64,000 nt of DNA from Gilvirhabdus luticola (GTDB lineage: Bacteria; Bacteroidota; Bacteroidia; Flavobacteriales; Flavobacteriaceae). Made by a program: the position numbers and the translations under genes. The stretch lies in the NCBI RefSeq assembly GCF_032583975.1, contig NZ_JAWHTF010000001.1; one strand, written 5' to 3'. Positions 50,419 through 61,500 of this stretch are shown here, in pieces. Each line of letters opens with the position of its first letter. The first letter of the stretch is position 1. Below the pieces are notes generated by a model. That model had not been told where the DNA came from, did no database searches, and worked only from the letters and a program-made list of their open reading frames with translations.

Positions 50419-51720
50419 ATGAGAAAAATTACCTTAACTATTACGCTATTTCTATCAATATATGGTGTCATTTCAGCACAGCAGGAAAAAGGTATCGTAG
50501 GCGTTACCAATTGGTTGAATAATTGGACACAATTTAAGCCTAACCAAGAATACTATGGTGAGCCGACACAAATTTTGACAGGAGATATTACAGAAGACAC
50601 AAAGCTTTATAAAAGGCATGTGTACTTACTTGAAGGAGATGTTTTTGTATCCAACAATGCTACTCTTAGCATAGAGCCCGGAACAATAATTCTAGGTGAT
50701 TACAAAACTAAAGCTAGTCTTACAATTTCAAGAGGAGCTACCATCATTGCGGATGGAAGTGAAACAGATCCAATTATATTTACGTCTAACAGAAGTTTGA
50801 GAAGATCAGGTGATTGGGGCGGATTAATTATTCTTGGAGATGCTCCGACCAATAAATTTGGTAATGGCTCTGTAGCTTCATTTTATGGTCAACTTAAATC
50901 AGCCACGTATGGGAATACCAATTTTGGAGGAGAAAACCCCAATAGTAGTTCTGGGATATTACGTTTTGTAAGAATAGAATATGCTGGTAAAAGAACAGTA
51001 GAGGTTGGTAATTTCAATGGTTTGTTATTAGCTAGTGTTGGAAAAGAAACAGTTTTAGAAAACATTATGGTAAGTTATTCTGCTGGAAATTCCTTTGAAA
51101 TTTGGGGAGGCCAAGTCGATTTATTTAAAGCGGTTTCTTATAGATCAAACGGAAATGACTTTAGCTTTAATTATGGAACTCAATGTATTATTGACAATTC
51201 TTTAGCTGTGCGATCTCCTTATGCGTCAAATAGTAATGGTTCAAGATCTTTACAAATCAAGACGTACAATGAGCAAAACGAAGTTGATTTTACTAGAAAC
51301 CCAACATCTGTTGTTGCAAAAAACTTAACCCTATTAAATGATAGTGAAGATTTGAAATCTCATATAAGTTCTGGTTTAATCAACGAAGCTGTTTACGTGG
51401 GTCATAATGCCTCGCTCGATATGAACAAAAGTGTTATTTCTGGTTTCAACCCTGCCGTAATATTTGAAGATAAGATTACTTTGAATCAAGAAAATTTGGA
51501 AAGGATTAAGTTTACTTCAATGTATTTCAACAATTGTAATGGAAATATTTTTTTAGAAAACAATTCTAATAATGAGGATCTTGAAGATTGGTATGGGAAT
51601 AATGCCTTTAGCAATGTATATTCTAAAAGCTCTAATACTGAAACGTTTATTAAATTAGATGATTTAAGAAGGCCAGACTTTAGATTGCGAATTAACGGAA
51701 TTATAGCAACAAGAAACTAG
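50419..51720 (+). CDS. Secreted beta-helix protein of the spr (gliding) operon
   Basis: A 433-residue protein with signal peptide (MRKITLTITLFLSIYGVISAQ). The body is a right-handed parallel beta-helix-like sequence: RHVYLLEGDVFVSNNATLSIEPGTIILGDYKTKASLTISRGATIIADGSETDPIIFTSNRS and the SGDWGGLIILGDAPTNKFG block seen in many T9SS-linked 'WGG' surface proteins. No C-terminal sorting domain is recognised; it ends LRINGIIATRN. Located just ahead of an sprC-like gene, at the place where F. johnsoniae has unnamed genes of the sprB operon. Probably cell-surface or periplasmic; its role in gliding is unproven. Confidence 0.72.
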   Translation: MRKITLTITLFLSIYGVISAQQEKGIVGVTNWLNNWTQFKPNQEYYGEPTQILTGDITEDTKLYKRHVYLLEGDVFVSNNATLSIEPGTIILGDYKTKASLTISRGATIIADGSETDPIIFTSNRSLRRSGDWGGLIILGDAPTNKFGNGSVASFYGQLKSATYGNTNFGGENPNSSSGILRFVRIEYAGKRTVEVGNFNGLLLASVGKETVLENIMVSYSAGNSFEIWGGQVDLFKAVSYRSNGNDFSFNYGTQCIIDNSLAVRSPYASNSNGSRSLQIKTYNEQNEVDFTRNPTSVVAKNLTLLNDSEDLKSHISSGLINEAVYVGHNASLDMNKSVISGFNPAVIFEDKITLNQENLERIKFTSMYFNNCNGNIFLENNSNNEDLEDWYGNNAFSNVYSKSSNTETFIKLDDLRRPDFRLRINGIIATRN

Positions 51721-51784
51721 ATTTATAAGGAAGAAAGAGCAAAAAAGCATCTGGAGATATTTCACCCCAAAGAAATAATACCTA

Positions 51785-53221
51785 ATGAAGAACTTAACTG
51801 CATATATAACCCTCTTATTTGTTTTTGCATTTATAAAAAACTCAAATGCACAAATAGTGATTAGCAAACCTAATTTAGGTTTTAGTCAGGCCTGTGCAAG
51901 TGATTCATTTAACACCTACAATGTAACGTTTACCTTTTCACCAGAAACTGATTTAACATCTAGTAACCAATTTATCATAGAGCTTTCAGATGAAACAGGA
52001 AGTTTTACGAGCACTACGGCCATATATACATCTGCTGCAGGAAGTGTAACCACATCACCAGCAACCTTAAACTTTTCTTTTCCAAACACAATAGCTGGAG
52101 AAGCTTATAAATTAAGGATTAGGAGTACAAGTCCAGTTGCAACGAGTACTGGTTCTAATGCTTTTGCTGCATATTTTAAATATCAAGACGAACCTTTTAC
52201 AATTAATAATTTAATCTCTACTGCTGTGTATTGTCCAGGAGAGAGTTATATATTGACTATTGATAATCCAGGAGCGCCATCAAATAATTCACCATTACAG
52301 TACCCATCATTGACCTTCAACTGGTATAAGGAAACAAGTGAAACCACTTCCGTTTTTGTAGCTTCCGGAGAAAGTTTAGAAGTAAGTGAATCAGGGACTT
52401 ATTTTGTTGAAACTAATTATGGGTCCTGTACATCAAACTCATATTCCAATCGTGTAGATGTAAGTCAATCTGGTTCTGGCACCTCAACAAGTATTAGTTC
52501 AAGCCTTGGAAATCCATTTTGTTCAGGTAATGGCCCAACAACATTAAATGCTATTTCTGGCAATACCTATAAATGGTATAAAGACGGCGAAGAAATCTCT
52601 GGAGCAACAGAACAGATGTATGTTACAAGTGAATCTGGTTTTTACGAGGTTGAAATTGATTTAGGAAGTTGTATGGAAAGCGCATCAATTGAACTCAATA
52701 GCGTTGGTTTTACGAGTAGTATTGATGTCCCCGAAAACAATACTTTGGAGGAAGGGGAAACACTTACAGCAACTGTAACAACAGATGCTATCAACCCTAC
52801 ATTTGCTTGGTATAGGAATGATTCTATTATTTCTGGAGCTTTAAACAATAGTTATGAAGCTACAGAAACTGGAAATTATAAGGTAGTAATTACTCAAAAC
52901 TCCGGTTGTTCATCTTCGGATGAGCTCATTTTTAATATAACTGAACCTTTTCCGAATGTGGCTAATATTCCAAATATTATAAGCCCTAATGGAGATGGGA
53001 TAAACGACACATGGATTATTCCTCAAGAGTACGTAAGTGGAACAAATACTGAAGTTTTTATTATAAGTGCACATGGTGAAACAGTATTACAAACCAATAA
53101 TTATTTGAATAATTGGCCACAAAATCAATTAGATTTTAAAAGCATAAACCCTGTTTATTATTACATAATTAAAACAGAAAACAATAGAACAAAAAAAGGA
53201 TCTATAACAGTAATAAAATAG
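51785..53221 (+). CDS. sprC: SprC-like secreted protein with gliding-motility C-terminal domain
   Basis: A 478-residue protein with signal peptide (MKNLTAYITLLFVFAFIKNSNAQ), Ig/CUB-like sandwich segments (FSQACASDSFNTYNVTFTFSP, YCPGESYILTIDNPG, repeated WYK/WYR strands) and a C-terminal gliding-motility-associated domain: IPNIISPNGDGINDTWIIPQEYV ... PVYYYIIKTENNRTKKGSITVIK, the type B sorting signal recognised by the type IX secretion system. Gene order with the next three genes matches sprC-sprD-sprB-sprF of Flavobacterium johnsoniae, on which the symbol is based. The next gene begins 1 nt after the stop. Confidence 0.78.
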   Translation: MKNLTAYITLLFVFAFIKNSNAQIVISKPNLGFSQACASDSFNTYNVTFTFSPETDLTSSNQFIIELSDETGSFTSTTAIYTSAAGSVTTSPATLNFSFPNTIAGEAYKLRIRSTSPVATSTGSNAFAAYFKYQDEPFTINNLISTAVYCPGESYILTIDNPGAPSNNSPLQYPSLTFNWYKETSETTSVFVASGESLEVSESGTYFVETNYGSCTSNSYSNRVDVSQSGSGTSTSISSSLGNPFCSGNGPTTLNAISGNTYKWYKDGEEISGATEQMYVTSESGFYEVEIDLGSCMESASIELNSVGFTSSIDVPENNTLEEGETLTATVTTDAINPTFAWYRNDSIISGALNNSYEATETGNYKVVITQNSGCSSSDELIFNITEPFPNVANIPNIISPNGDGINDTWIIPQEYVSGTNTEVFIISAHGETVLQTNNYLNNWPQNQLDFKSINPVYYYIIKTENNRTKKGSITVIK

Positions 53222-53222
53222 T

Positions 53223-55526
53223 ATGAATAAAACTCTACTATACATGACATTATTATTATTTTTTAGCGCACACCAACTTTACTCTCAAGAAGATGGTGTT
53301 GTTGCTTTAGAATTGCCTGTTAGAAATTCTTTAAAATTTAATAGGTTTGTGGTTAATCCTACCTTTAGTTTTGTCAAAGAGGAATATAGATATGTGAGTT
53401 TTACCAACAAAAGACAATGGGTACAATTTAATGATGCACCACAAACTTACTTATTTAGTTATTCAGGAAAGGTTAGAGATAATATTGGAGCCGGAATCAG
53501 TTTGTTTCAACAAGATTATGGTGTGCTTACAACCTTTGGAGGTGTTTTAAACTTTGCTTACAATGTTACATTAAACAATGAAAGCAACTTGACCTTTGGT
53601 ATGAATCTAGGTTTCTACAAAAGCGGTTTAAACGAAGGTAAAGTTGTAACCAATTTTCCAGACCCATCTCTAGACAATATTCCTTCTAATTTTATATTTA
53701 CTGTAAATCCAGGAATCAATTACGGAACTACGTTTTTCGATTTTGGTTTATCTATAAATAATGCAGTTGCATACAATATAAAGACATCAGAAATCATTGA
53801 AGACAATCCAGAGCAAGGTATTCAAGCTCATATCATGTACACTGGGTTTATGAATTCAAGAGGTTTCTTTGATCAAAGTAAATTTTCCACATTGTTACGT
53901 TCAGAATTCAAGAAGGATGAAACCGCGATTTCTGGAGTTGCAATGTTATCAGTTCCCAAAGGAATTTGGGCACAAGCTGGTTATAATACCCTATATGGAA
54001 TGTCTGCTGGTATTGGATTAAATATAACCAAGGAAATAGCAATAGAATATAATTACGAGAATGCTGTTGGAGATTTATCAGATCTTGGGAATTCGCATGA
54101 GTTTACAATTGCCTATAGATTTAAAAAGACGGAAAGACGTAGTTATTTAGATAACAATGATGAACAAGCATTATTTATGCCTTCAAGAAAATCTAGACGT
54201 GTTCTTGCTAGTCAGGCTCCGCAAAGAAAACCTTGGCCAGAAACTAATACTAGTCCAGTTGAAGCCAAAGAAGTTGAACTCAATACTACAGCAATAGTGC
54301 CTGATATAATTGAAGAAAACAATACTTCAGAACCTTCTGAAGAAAACCAAGCTAATACTAACCTTGTAGAAGAATCTCAAGAAAAATTGGCAGAAGAAAC
54401 CAAGCTTAAAGAAGAAGCTGAAGAATTGCAAAGACAAGAAGAGGCAAGATTAATAGCTCAACAGGAAGAACAAGAAAGATTAGCTGAAGAAACACGCATC
54501 AAGGCAGAACAAGAAGAACAGGATAGACTTGCTGAAGAAGCACGTGTTAAGGCAGAGCAAGAAGCTCAAGAAAAATTAGCCGAAGAAGCTAGATTAAAGG
54601 CAGAAGAAGAGGCAAGAATAAAAACAGAAGAAATGGATGAAATAGTATTATCTGCACCTGGAGATAAGAATGCTGAATCCATGAATGATTTAATAGAATT
54701 GACAGAAAATTCAAAAATCGAGCAACAAGAACTATTAATAAGATTGAAAGAAAAAGTAGACGTCAAACAACAAGATCTAGACGATTTAAAAGAAGAAAAT
54801 GATTTAAGCGAACAAGGAATTTTCTTGGAGCCTAAACCATTCAAGAGTATCTCGGCTGAAAACAGAATTATTGCTGCTATTCAATCAGATTTAGACAATC
54901 TAATAAATTCCCAAGAGTCACAGATTTCTGAATTGGAAAGATTATATGATGCAAGAATAAAGGATACTCCTGAAAATGATTCTGCCAATCAATTTTATTT
55001 AAGAAAGATTCAGGAACTTAAATCTATTCGATCTAAAGCTATTCAGTCTAGAGAAGATTTAACAACTAATCTTGAAACGATTGAAGTTGCTACGGAAATA
55101 GAGAGAAAACGAAGAATTAGCCGAGCTGCTTATAGTAATGAAGAAGCGAGATATCAAAAAGATAGAGTAACCTTAAACTATATAAAACAGAATACGCCAT
55201 TGAGTAATACCTCACTTAAACCAGAAAATTTTGATTCAGGCGAAGTGCTGGAGAATATTCAGATTTTAAAAGGTGTCAATAATGTTGAGGAAGGATATTA
55301 TATAGTAATTGCAGTTCATACAGATATGGAAAAAAGAGATGAGTTCTTAAGAAAGGCAGTTGCAGCAGGACAAGAAAATATCGATTTCTTCTTTGATGTA
55401 AATACAAGCAAATATTATATCTATTATGAGAAGTTTAATAATCTAAATGCTGCAACCCAAGCATCAGAGAAAAAAGGAAGCGAACCATACAACAGTAATA
55501 TGTCTATGGTTAAAATAGAAGAGTAA
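53223..55526 (+). CDS. sprD: SprD-like protein: PorP/SprF-type barrel, coiled coil and SPOR-like end
   Basis: A 767-residue protein. Signal peptide ends near HQLYSQ. Residues about 25-300 form a PorP/SprF-type beta-barrel (RNSLKFNRFVVNPTFSFVKEEYRYVSFTNKRQWVQFNDAPQT is the family start; ITKEIAIEYNYENAVGDLSDLGNSHEFTIAYRF the barrel end). Then a long Glu/Ala/Lys/Arg-rich coiled coil (about 370-480, with RLAEE/KAEQEEQ repeats of about 13 residues, TolA-like) and another helical stretch (about 500-650). The last 75 residues (GVNNVEEGYYIVIAVHTDMEKRDEFLRKAVAAGQENIDFF) look like a SPOR peptidoglycan-binding domain. It could tether an outer-membrane barrel to the wall. Symbol by synteny with sprCDBF. 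Confidence 0.78.
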   Translation: MNKTLLYMTLLLFFSAHQLYSQEDGVVALELPVRNSLKFNRFVVNPTFSFVKEEYRYVSFTNKRQWVQFNDAPQTYLFSYSGKVRDNIGAGISLFQQDYGVLTTFGGVLNFAYNVTLNNESNLTFGMNLGFYKSGLNEGKVVTNFPDPSLDNIPSNFIFTVNPGINYGTTFFDFGLSINNAVAYNIKTSEIIEDNPEQGIQAHIMYTGFMNSRGFFDQSKFSTLLRSEFKKDETAISGVAMLSVPKGIWAQAGYNTLYGMSAGIGLNITKEIAIEYNYENAVGDLSDLGNSHEFTIAYRFKKTERRSYLDNNDEQALFMPSRKSRRVLASQAPQRKPWPETNTSPVEAKEVELNTTAIVPDIIEENNTSEPSEENQANTNLVEESQEKLAEETKLKEEAEELQRQEEARLIAQQEEQERLAEETRIKAEQEEQDRLAEEARVKAEQEAQEKLAEEARLKAEEEARIKTEEMDEIVLSAPGDKNAESMNDLIELTENSKIEQQELLIRLKEKVDVKQQDLDDLKEENDLSEQGIFLEPKPFKSISAENRIIAAIQSDLDNLINSQESQISELERLYDARIKDTPENDSANQFYLRKIQELKSIRSKAIQSREDLTTNLETIEVATEIERKRRISRAAYSNEEARYQKDRVTLNYIKQNTPLSNTSLKPENFDSGEVLENIQILKGVNNVEEGYYIVIAVHTDMEKRDEFLRKAVAAGQENIDFFFDVNTSKYYIYYEKFNNLNAATQASEKKGSEPYNSNMSMVKIEE

Positions 55527-55588
55527 AAAAAGTAATAATATCATTTTTATCAATGCCCCAAATTGAAAGAAAATATAAATATAATGCC

Positions 55589-58500
55589 ATGAAAAAGCCT
55601 ACTTTTTATAAAGTACTAATCGTTGTGTTTTTATTATCGTTATGTTTTAGCGGTAATTCACAAACATACGATCCTTTTGCTATTAGAGAAAAAGTAGATG
55701 TAAGAGGAAGTATGTTAGTTATAGGTAACGCCATTCTTGGTCAAGATAATTTACCATTTAACGACATAACTAGAGATAATCAGGATATTGATATGCAATA
55801 TATTGATATTGATAGCGATGCATCTACATTTAGTTCTAGTAGTGCAGAGTTACAATTACCACCTCATCAAGATGGAAGTCCTACAGATTGTTATAGAGTT
55901 GCATACGCAGGTTTATATTGGGCTGCTACACTACAAGATGGAGATAGAAGTGATATTGATGAAGTAAAATTTAAGTTACCCGGAAGTTCAACATACATTG
56001 ATATTACGGGCGAAATCATTTATGATGCCATAGTAAACCCAATTGTTGCCGAAACTGGAGAACCAGGAAATACACCTTATGCTTGTTATGCAGATGTCAC
56101 TAATTTAGTTAGTGGTTTATCAGATATTGAAGGTAATTATACTTTGGCAAATGTGAATTCTAGTGAAGGGTTTAACTTTTCAACAGGATTATCTGCAGGA
56201 TGGACGCTTCTTTTAATTTATGAAGACCCAGAACTTCACACAAAATCGTTTACAGTATTTGATGGATTTAGTCACATTTATGATGGTCATCAAGAAACTG
56301 TTCCGGTTTCAGGTTTTACAACACCACCTGCTGGACATATCGACTTACAATTTGCTTATGGTGCTCTTGATGGAGATAGAACAAAAAGAGCTACCAAACT
56401 TGAAATAAATGGTAAAGAAGTAACAACAGAATTGAGGCCAGCAAATAAATTCTTTGGTTCAGTAATAGAAAATCTTGGTTATGATGGCAACCCTAATCCT
56501 CCAAGTATCGTTTATCCAAGGAATCCTTTTAGTGCAAATACATTGGGTTATGACACAGGTTTCTTGGAAATTATTAATTCAGAACCAGAATTTATAAGGA
56601 ATAATGATACTTCGGCAGATTTTAGGCTTCAGGTTGCAAGAGGTCAAGCGGACCCAATTTTTGCTTTCGTATGCGCATTTGGAGTTGATATTATAGCTCC
56701 AGATATAGATCTTACAAAGATTGTGTTGGATACAGATGGAAACAACATTGATGGTGATGATGTGTATTTAGGACAAAATTTGTTTTATGAAATAACTTAC
56801 CAGAATGTTGGCAATGAAGATATTACTAATTTTACCATAACAGATATACTACCTGAAAATATTATTTTCGATCCTTCAACCGATATTGATTTAAGTAATG
56901 CAGGTGGCGCAACATTACAATCTTACGACCCTAATACTCGAACAATTATTTTTAATATTCCAGATGAGTCTGTTGAATATGGAGATCCGGTTTTTACAAT
57001 TCGTTTAGCAATTCAGGTTGTTCCAAATTGTTACGATTTAAGCCAGGCTTGTTCTAACGAAATAATAAATCAAGCTTTTGGTACTTATAGTGGTGTTTTA
57101 AGTGGAATTACTGTTGTAGACGAAGAAAGTTATGCTACTATAGAATGTTTAGGAGCTCCTGGATCTACAAACTTTTTGGTGGATATATCGAGTTGTGATT
57201 TTCAAAGAACTGAAGTCTTATGTGGTTCAAGTACAGTTTTAACAGCTGCAGATGGGTATGACAGTTATTCATGGTCTACAAGTCCTACAGGAACTCCAGT
57301 AATTGGAACAGGACAAACATATACTGCGACAGCACCTGGAGATTATTATGTAACAAATACAACATCGGCAACTTGTATCTCTATTGATGAACAGATTACA
57401 GTAATTACTTATGGTAGTGATCTAACAAATCCCGTAATCCCTTATGCGGACTTATTACCGGTTTGTCCGAACGATGGTAAAGTATTGCCTTACATATTCT
57501 TATGTGGTGGTAATGATTCAAGAACAATTAATACAGGCATTAGTGATGCAGTATCAATTATATGGGAACAGTTGGATGAAACCAGTTGCCCACCGATGAT
57601 TGTTGATGATTGTGCCAACGAAAATGATACTTGTACTTGGAACCAAGTGGCTACAGGACCTGATTTTATTGCGGATACTTCTGGAGAGTTTAGAATAGTT
57701 ATTAATTATCCTGGTGGATGTTTTAATATATTCTATTTCAATGTTTATCAGAATTTGTTAGTACCTACAATTACTGCTGAAGATATTATTTGTACTACTC
57801 CTGGTGAAGTTACAGTAGGTGGAGTGCCGTCTGGATATGAATATAGTTTAGACCCAAGCGGACCTTACCAATCTTCAAATATATTTAGCATAAATACTCC
57901 TGGTTATTATATTGTCTATATAAGACAAATAGGAGTAAATACTAATCCTTGTATTTTTGAAACACCTAGTATTTATGTGAGACAAAGAGACGTTACGTTT
58001 ACAACCTCGGCCACACAGCCAGATTGTAATGATGATTTTGGAAGTATAAGCATCGCAGTTAATGATGCATTACCACAATATTATTATAGTATATATGAAG
58101 GTGCAACTTTAGTGAATAGTGTTGGTCCAATTTCAGCAAGTGATTATACATTTAATAATTTAAATCCTGGAACCTATACTGTAAATGCAAGTACAGATGA
58201 TGGCTGTATTTATTCTGAAATCATTGACATTTTGGAGCCTCCTGTAATAACAGTTACTGCTGCATTGACACAACCACTTACGTGTACAGATGGAGAGATA
58301 ACTATCTATCCAGTTGGAGGAGTTCCACCATATAATTATTACATAAATAGTACAACAGTTTCACAAAATACACCTGTTTATGTTGTTACTACGGCTGGTG
58401 TTTATGATATAACAGTTTACGATTTTAATGGTTGTAGCGCTTCAACATCAATTACAGTTGATGGCATTCTTCCTCCAGAATTTACAATCACAAATACAGA

Positions 58501-61500
58501 TGTTTTATGTGCTGGTGATAGTGATGGAACCATTAATATTAATGTTACTAATGCCAATGGGAACAGTCTGCTTTATAGTATTGATAATGGAGTTACTTTT
58601 GTCAGTTCATCAGTTTTCACTGGATTAACTGCTGGAACTTATGACGTAATAGTTCAATACACTTATGGTACAGATGTATGTGCTTCAACTGCACAACCAA
58701 TAACCATTACTGAACCATTGCCAGTAACAGGAACAGTTGCATTAACTACGCCTTATACTTGTACAACTAATGGTATAATAACAGTTTCAGGAGTATCTGG
58801 AGGAACAGCTCCTTACACCTATAGCATTGATGGCATAAACTTTCAAGCAGGTAATACGTTTACTGGATTAACTGAAGGAACTTATACAATTACCATAAGA
58901 GATTCTAACAATTGTTTATTTATTGCTGCACCAATTACAATAGATGCTTTAAACCCGCCAGAAGATTTAGATTTTAGTAATACACCTTTAAGTTGTCCAG
59001 CAATGACTTCAGATGTGACTGTTTCTAATACAGTTGGAGGTACAGCACCATTTGAATATCAAATTATTGCTCCAGCATCAGCTGTAACAGCTTATCAAAC
59101 ATCAAATGTATTTACTGGATTAGCACCTGGCACGTACACGTTCCAAGTTAGAGATGCAAATGATTGTACTTATGCTGAATCGTATACAATTGCACCATTA
59201 CCACCATTAACGGTTAATGTTGTTTTAACTAAAGATTTAGATTGTTCAGCTTCACCAAATGCAATCATAACGGGAATAATTTCAGGTAGTTTTCCACCTT
59301 ATGCTGTTAATTTAATTCAGGGAACTGGTAGTGCAGTTGTAAGTGGAAATACATTTACTTTGACTACTCCTGCATCAGGAGACTATCAATTTGAAGTAAC
59401 CGATTCTATAGGCTGTACAGTTCAATCAGGTGTTATTTCAGTTACAGATATAGTTCCAGTAACAGCATCTGTTATTGCAACAGATCCTACGTGTAACGGT
59501 TATGCAGACGGTTCAATCAGTTTAACCGCTCTTACGGGTGAAGCTCCTTTTACTTATAGTATAGATGGAGGAGCAACTTTTGCCTCATCAAATGTATTTG
59601 GAGGCCTTATTGCTGGAACTTATAATTATGTTGTAATGGATAGTAAAGGTTGTGATGTATCAGGTTCAATCAACTTAACAGATCCATTACCTCTAAATGT
59701 AACAATTGTTAGAAATGCTATTCAATGTAGCCCAATTGTTTTGGGTAGTTTAGATATTACCATTAATTCTGGTGGAATTGCACCTTTTACATACACCTTA
59801 TATGATAACACTTATACTCAAATAGGTAATATTACTACTGCTTCTACAACAAATACGTTTGTAGGATTAAATTTTGGAGATTATTATGTAACAATAGTTG
59901 ATTCAAATGGTTGTGAATATATTAGTACTGCACAGAGAATTGAAACTCCACCGAGTATTAATGTAACTGGTAATGCATCAACAGGATCTTGTGCGACAGG
60001 AGCAACAGTAGACCTACAAGTTATTTCTGGAGTTGGACCCTTTACGTATTCAATTTATGGTCAACCTGCAACGTCATTTGGTCCTACACCATCTACAACT
60101 CATACCTTTGTTGGTTTAAATCATGGGGTAACATATCAATTCCAAGTGATTGATGGAGGTGGTTGTTATTCTATTATCGAGGTTACAACACCAGTTTTAT
60201 CTCCAATGGATATCACTCCAATTACAACAACTGATGTGAATTGTTTTGGAGATAGTGATGGAAGCGTAAACTTTACTGTGATAAATTATGATGCATCTGT
60301 AACATCAATATATTATGAAGTTCAAGATGTACTAACCAATACTCCAATTGTTCCAGCTTTTAATGGGATTTTTACAGGCCTAACAGGAGCTCCAGTAAGT
60401 GGAACAATAACAGGATTGTCAGCAGGCAACTATACACTATTTGTCAGAGAAGCTGATGGAACGTTGTGTACAATTTCAACACCATTTCAAATCAGCCAAC
60501 CAGTTCAGTCTCTTTCTTCTGTAGTTTCAGCAATTGAAAATGCAACTTGTAATGCTGAAGCTCAAGTAACGCTAACAACAACCGGTGGTACAGGACCTTA
60601 TCTTTATGCTGCTGGGGCACCAGGTTTTGTACCTGCTCCAGGAGATTTTGGGACTAGTAATGTTATTTATTTAGATTACACAATTAGAACTAATTGGGAT
60701 ATTGTTGTAAGAGATGCCAACGACTGTGAAATAAGAATTAATGAAACTATTGCCATAGATCCTGACCCGGTAGTTTCTGCATCATTGTCAAATCAATGTA
60801 CTGCAACCGAAGGTAATTTTGAAATAGATGTTATCTTAACAACAGCTGGAGTTGGGCCATATAGTTTTAGTATAGATGGCGGAGCTTTCCAAACAAATAC
60901 TGCACCATTTACAATAACAAATTTATCATCAGGGGCACATACTGTAGAGGTAAGAGACTTTAACGGTTGTGGTAATTTGGTGATTGTCGATATTCTTACT
61001 CCTATTGAGTTGATACCAGATGTTACTGGATTACCAAGTTGTAATAATGATGATGGAGAGATTACAATAACAGGTTCAGGTGGTTCAGGAACTTATACAT
61101 ATACTATAAGTCCAAACCCAGCATCTATTAGTGTTGCGGGGAATGTATTTTCAGGTGTACCATCAGGAACCTATATGATTACCATGACAGATACAGTGAC
61201 CTCATGTACAAATGATGTTGAGATTTTAGTGCCAGAAGCCACACCTTTGAGCTTTACAACACTTCCAACGGCAGTTACTTGTTTTGGTGATACAAGTGGT
61301 TCGTTTGAGATAACTGTTAGTGGTTATGCAGGACCATATACTTATGAAGTATTCAATAGTTTGGGTAGTTCGGTAACTGGTGTTGTTGCAGCAAATACGT
61401 CAACAAATCCAGAAGTTGTAACAGGAATGGCGGCAGACAGTTATAGTGTAGTAATTACAGAAACAGCAAGTCCGTTCTGTTCCGCAACATCAAATGTAAT

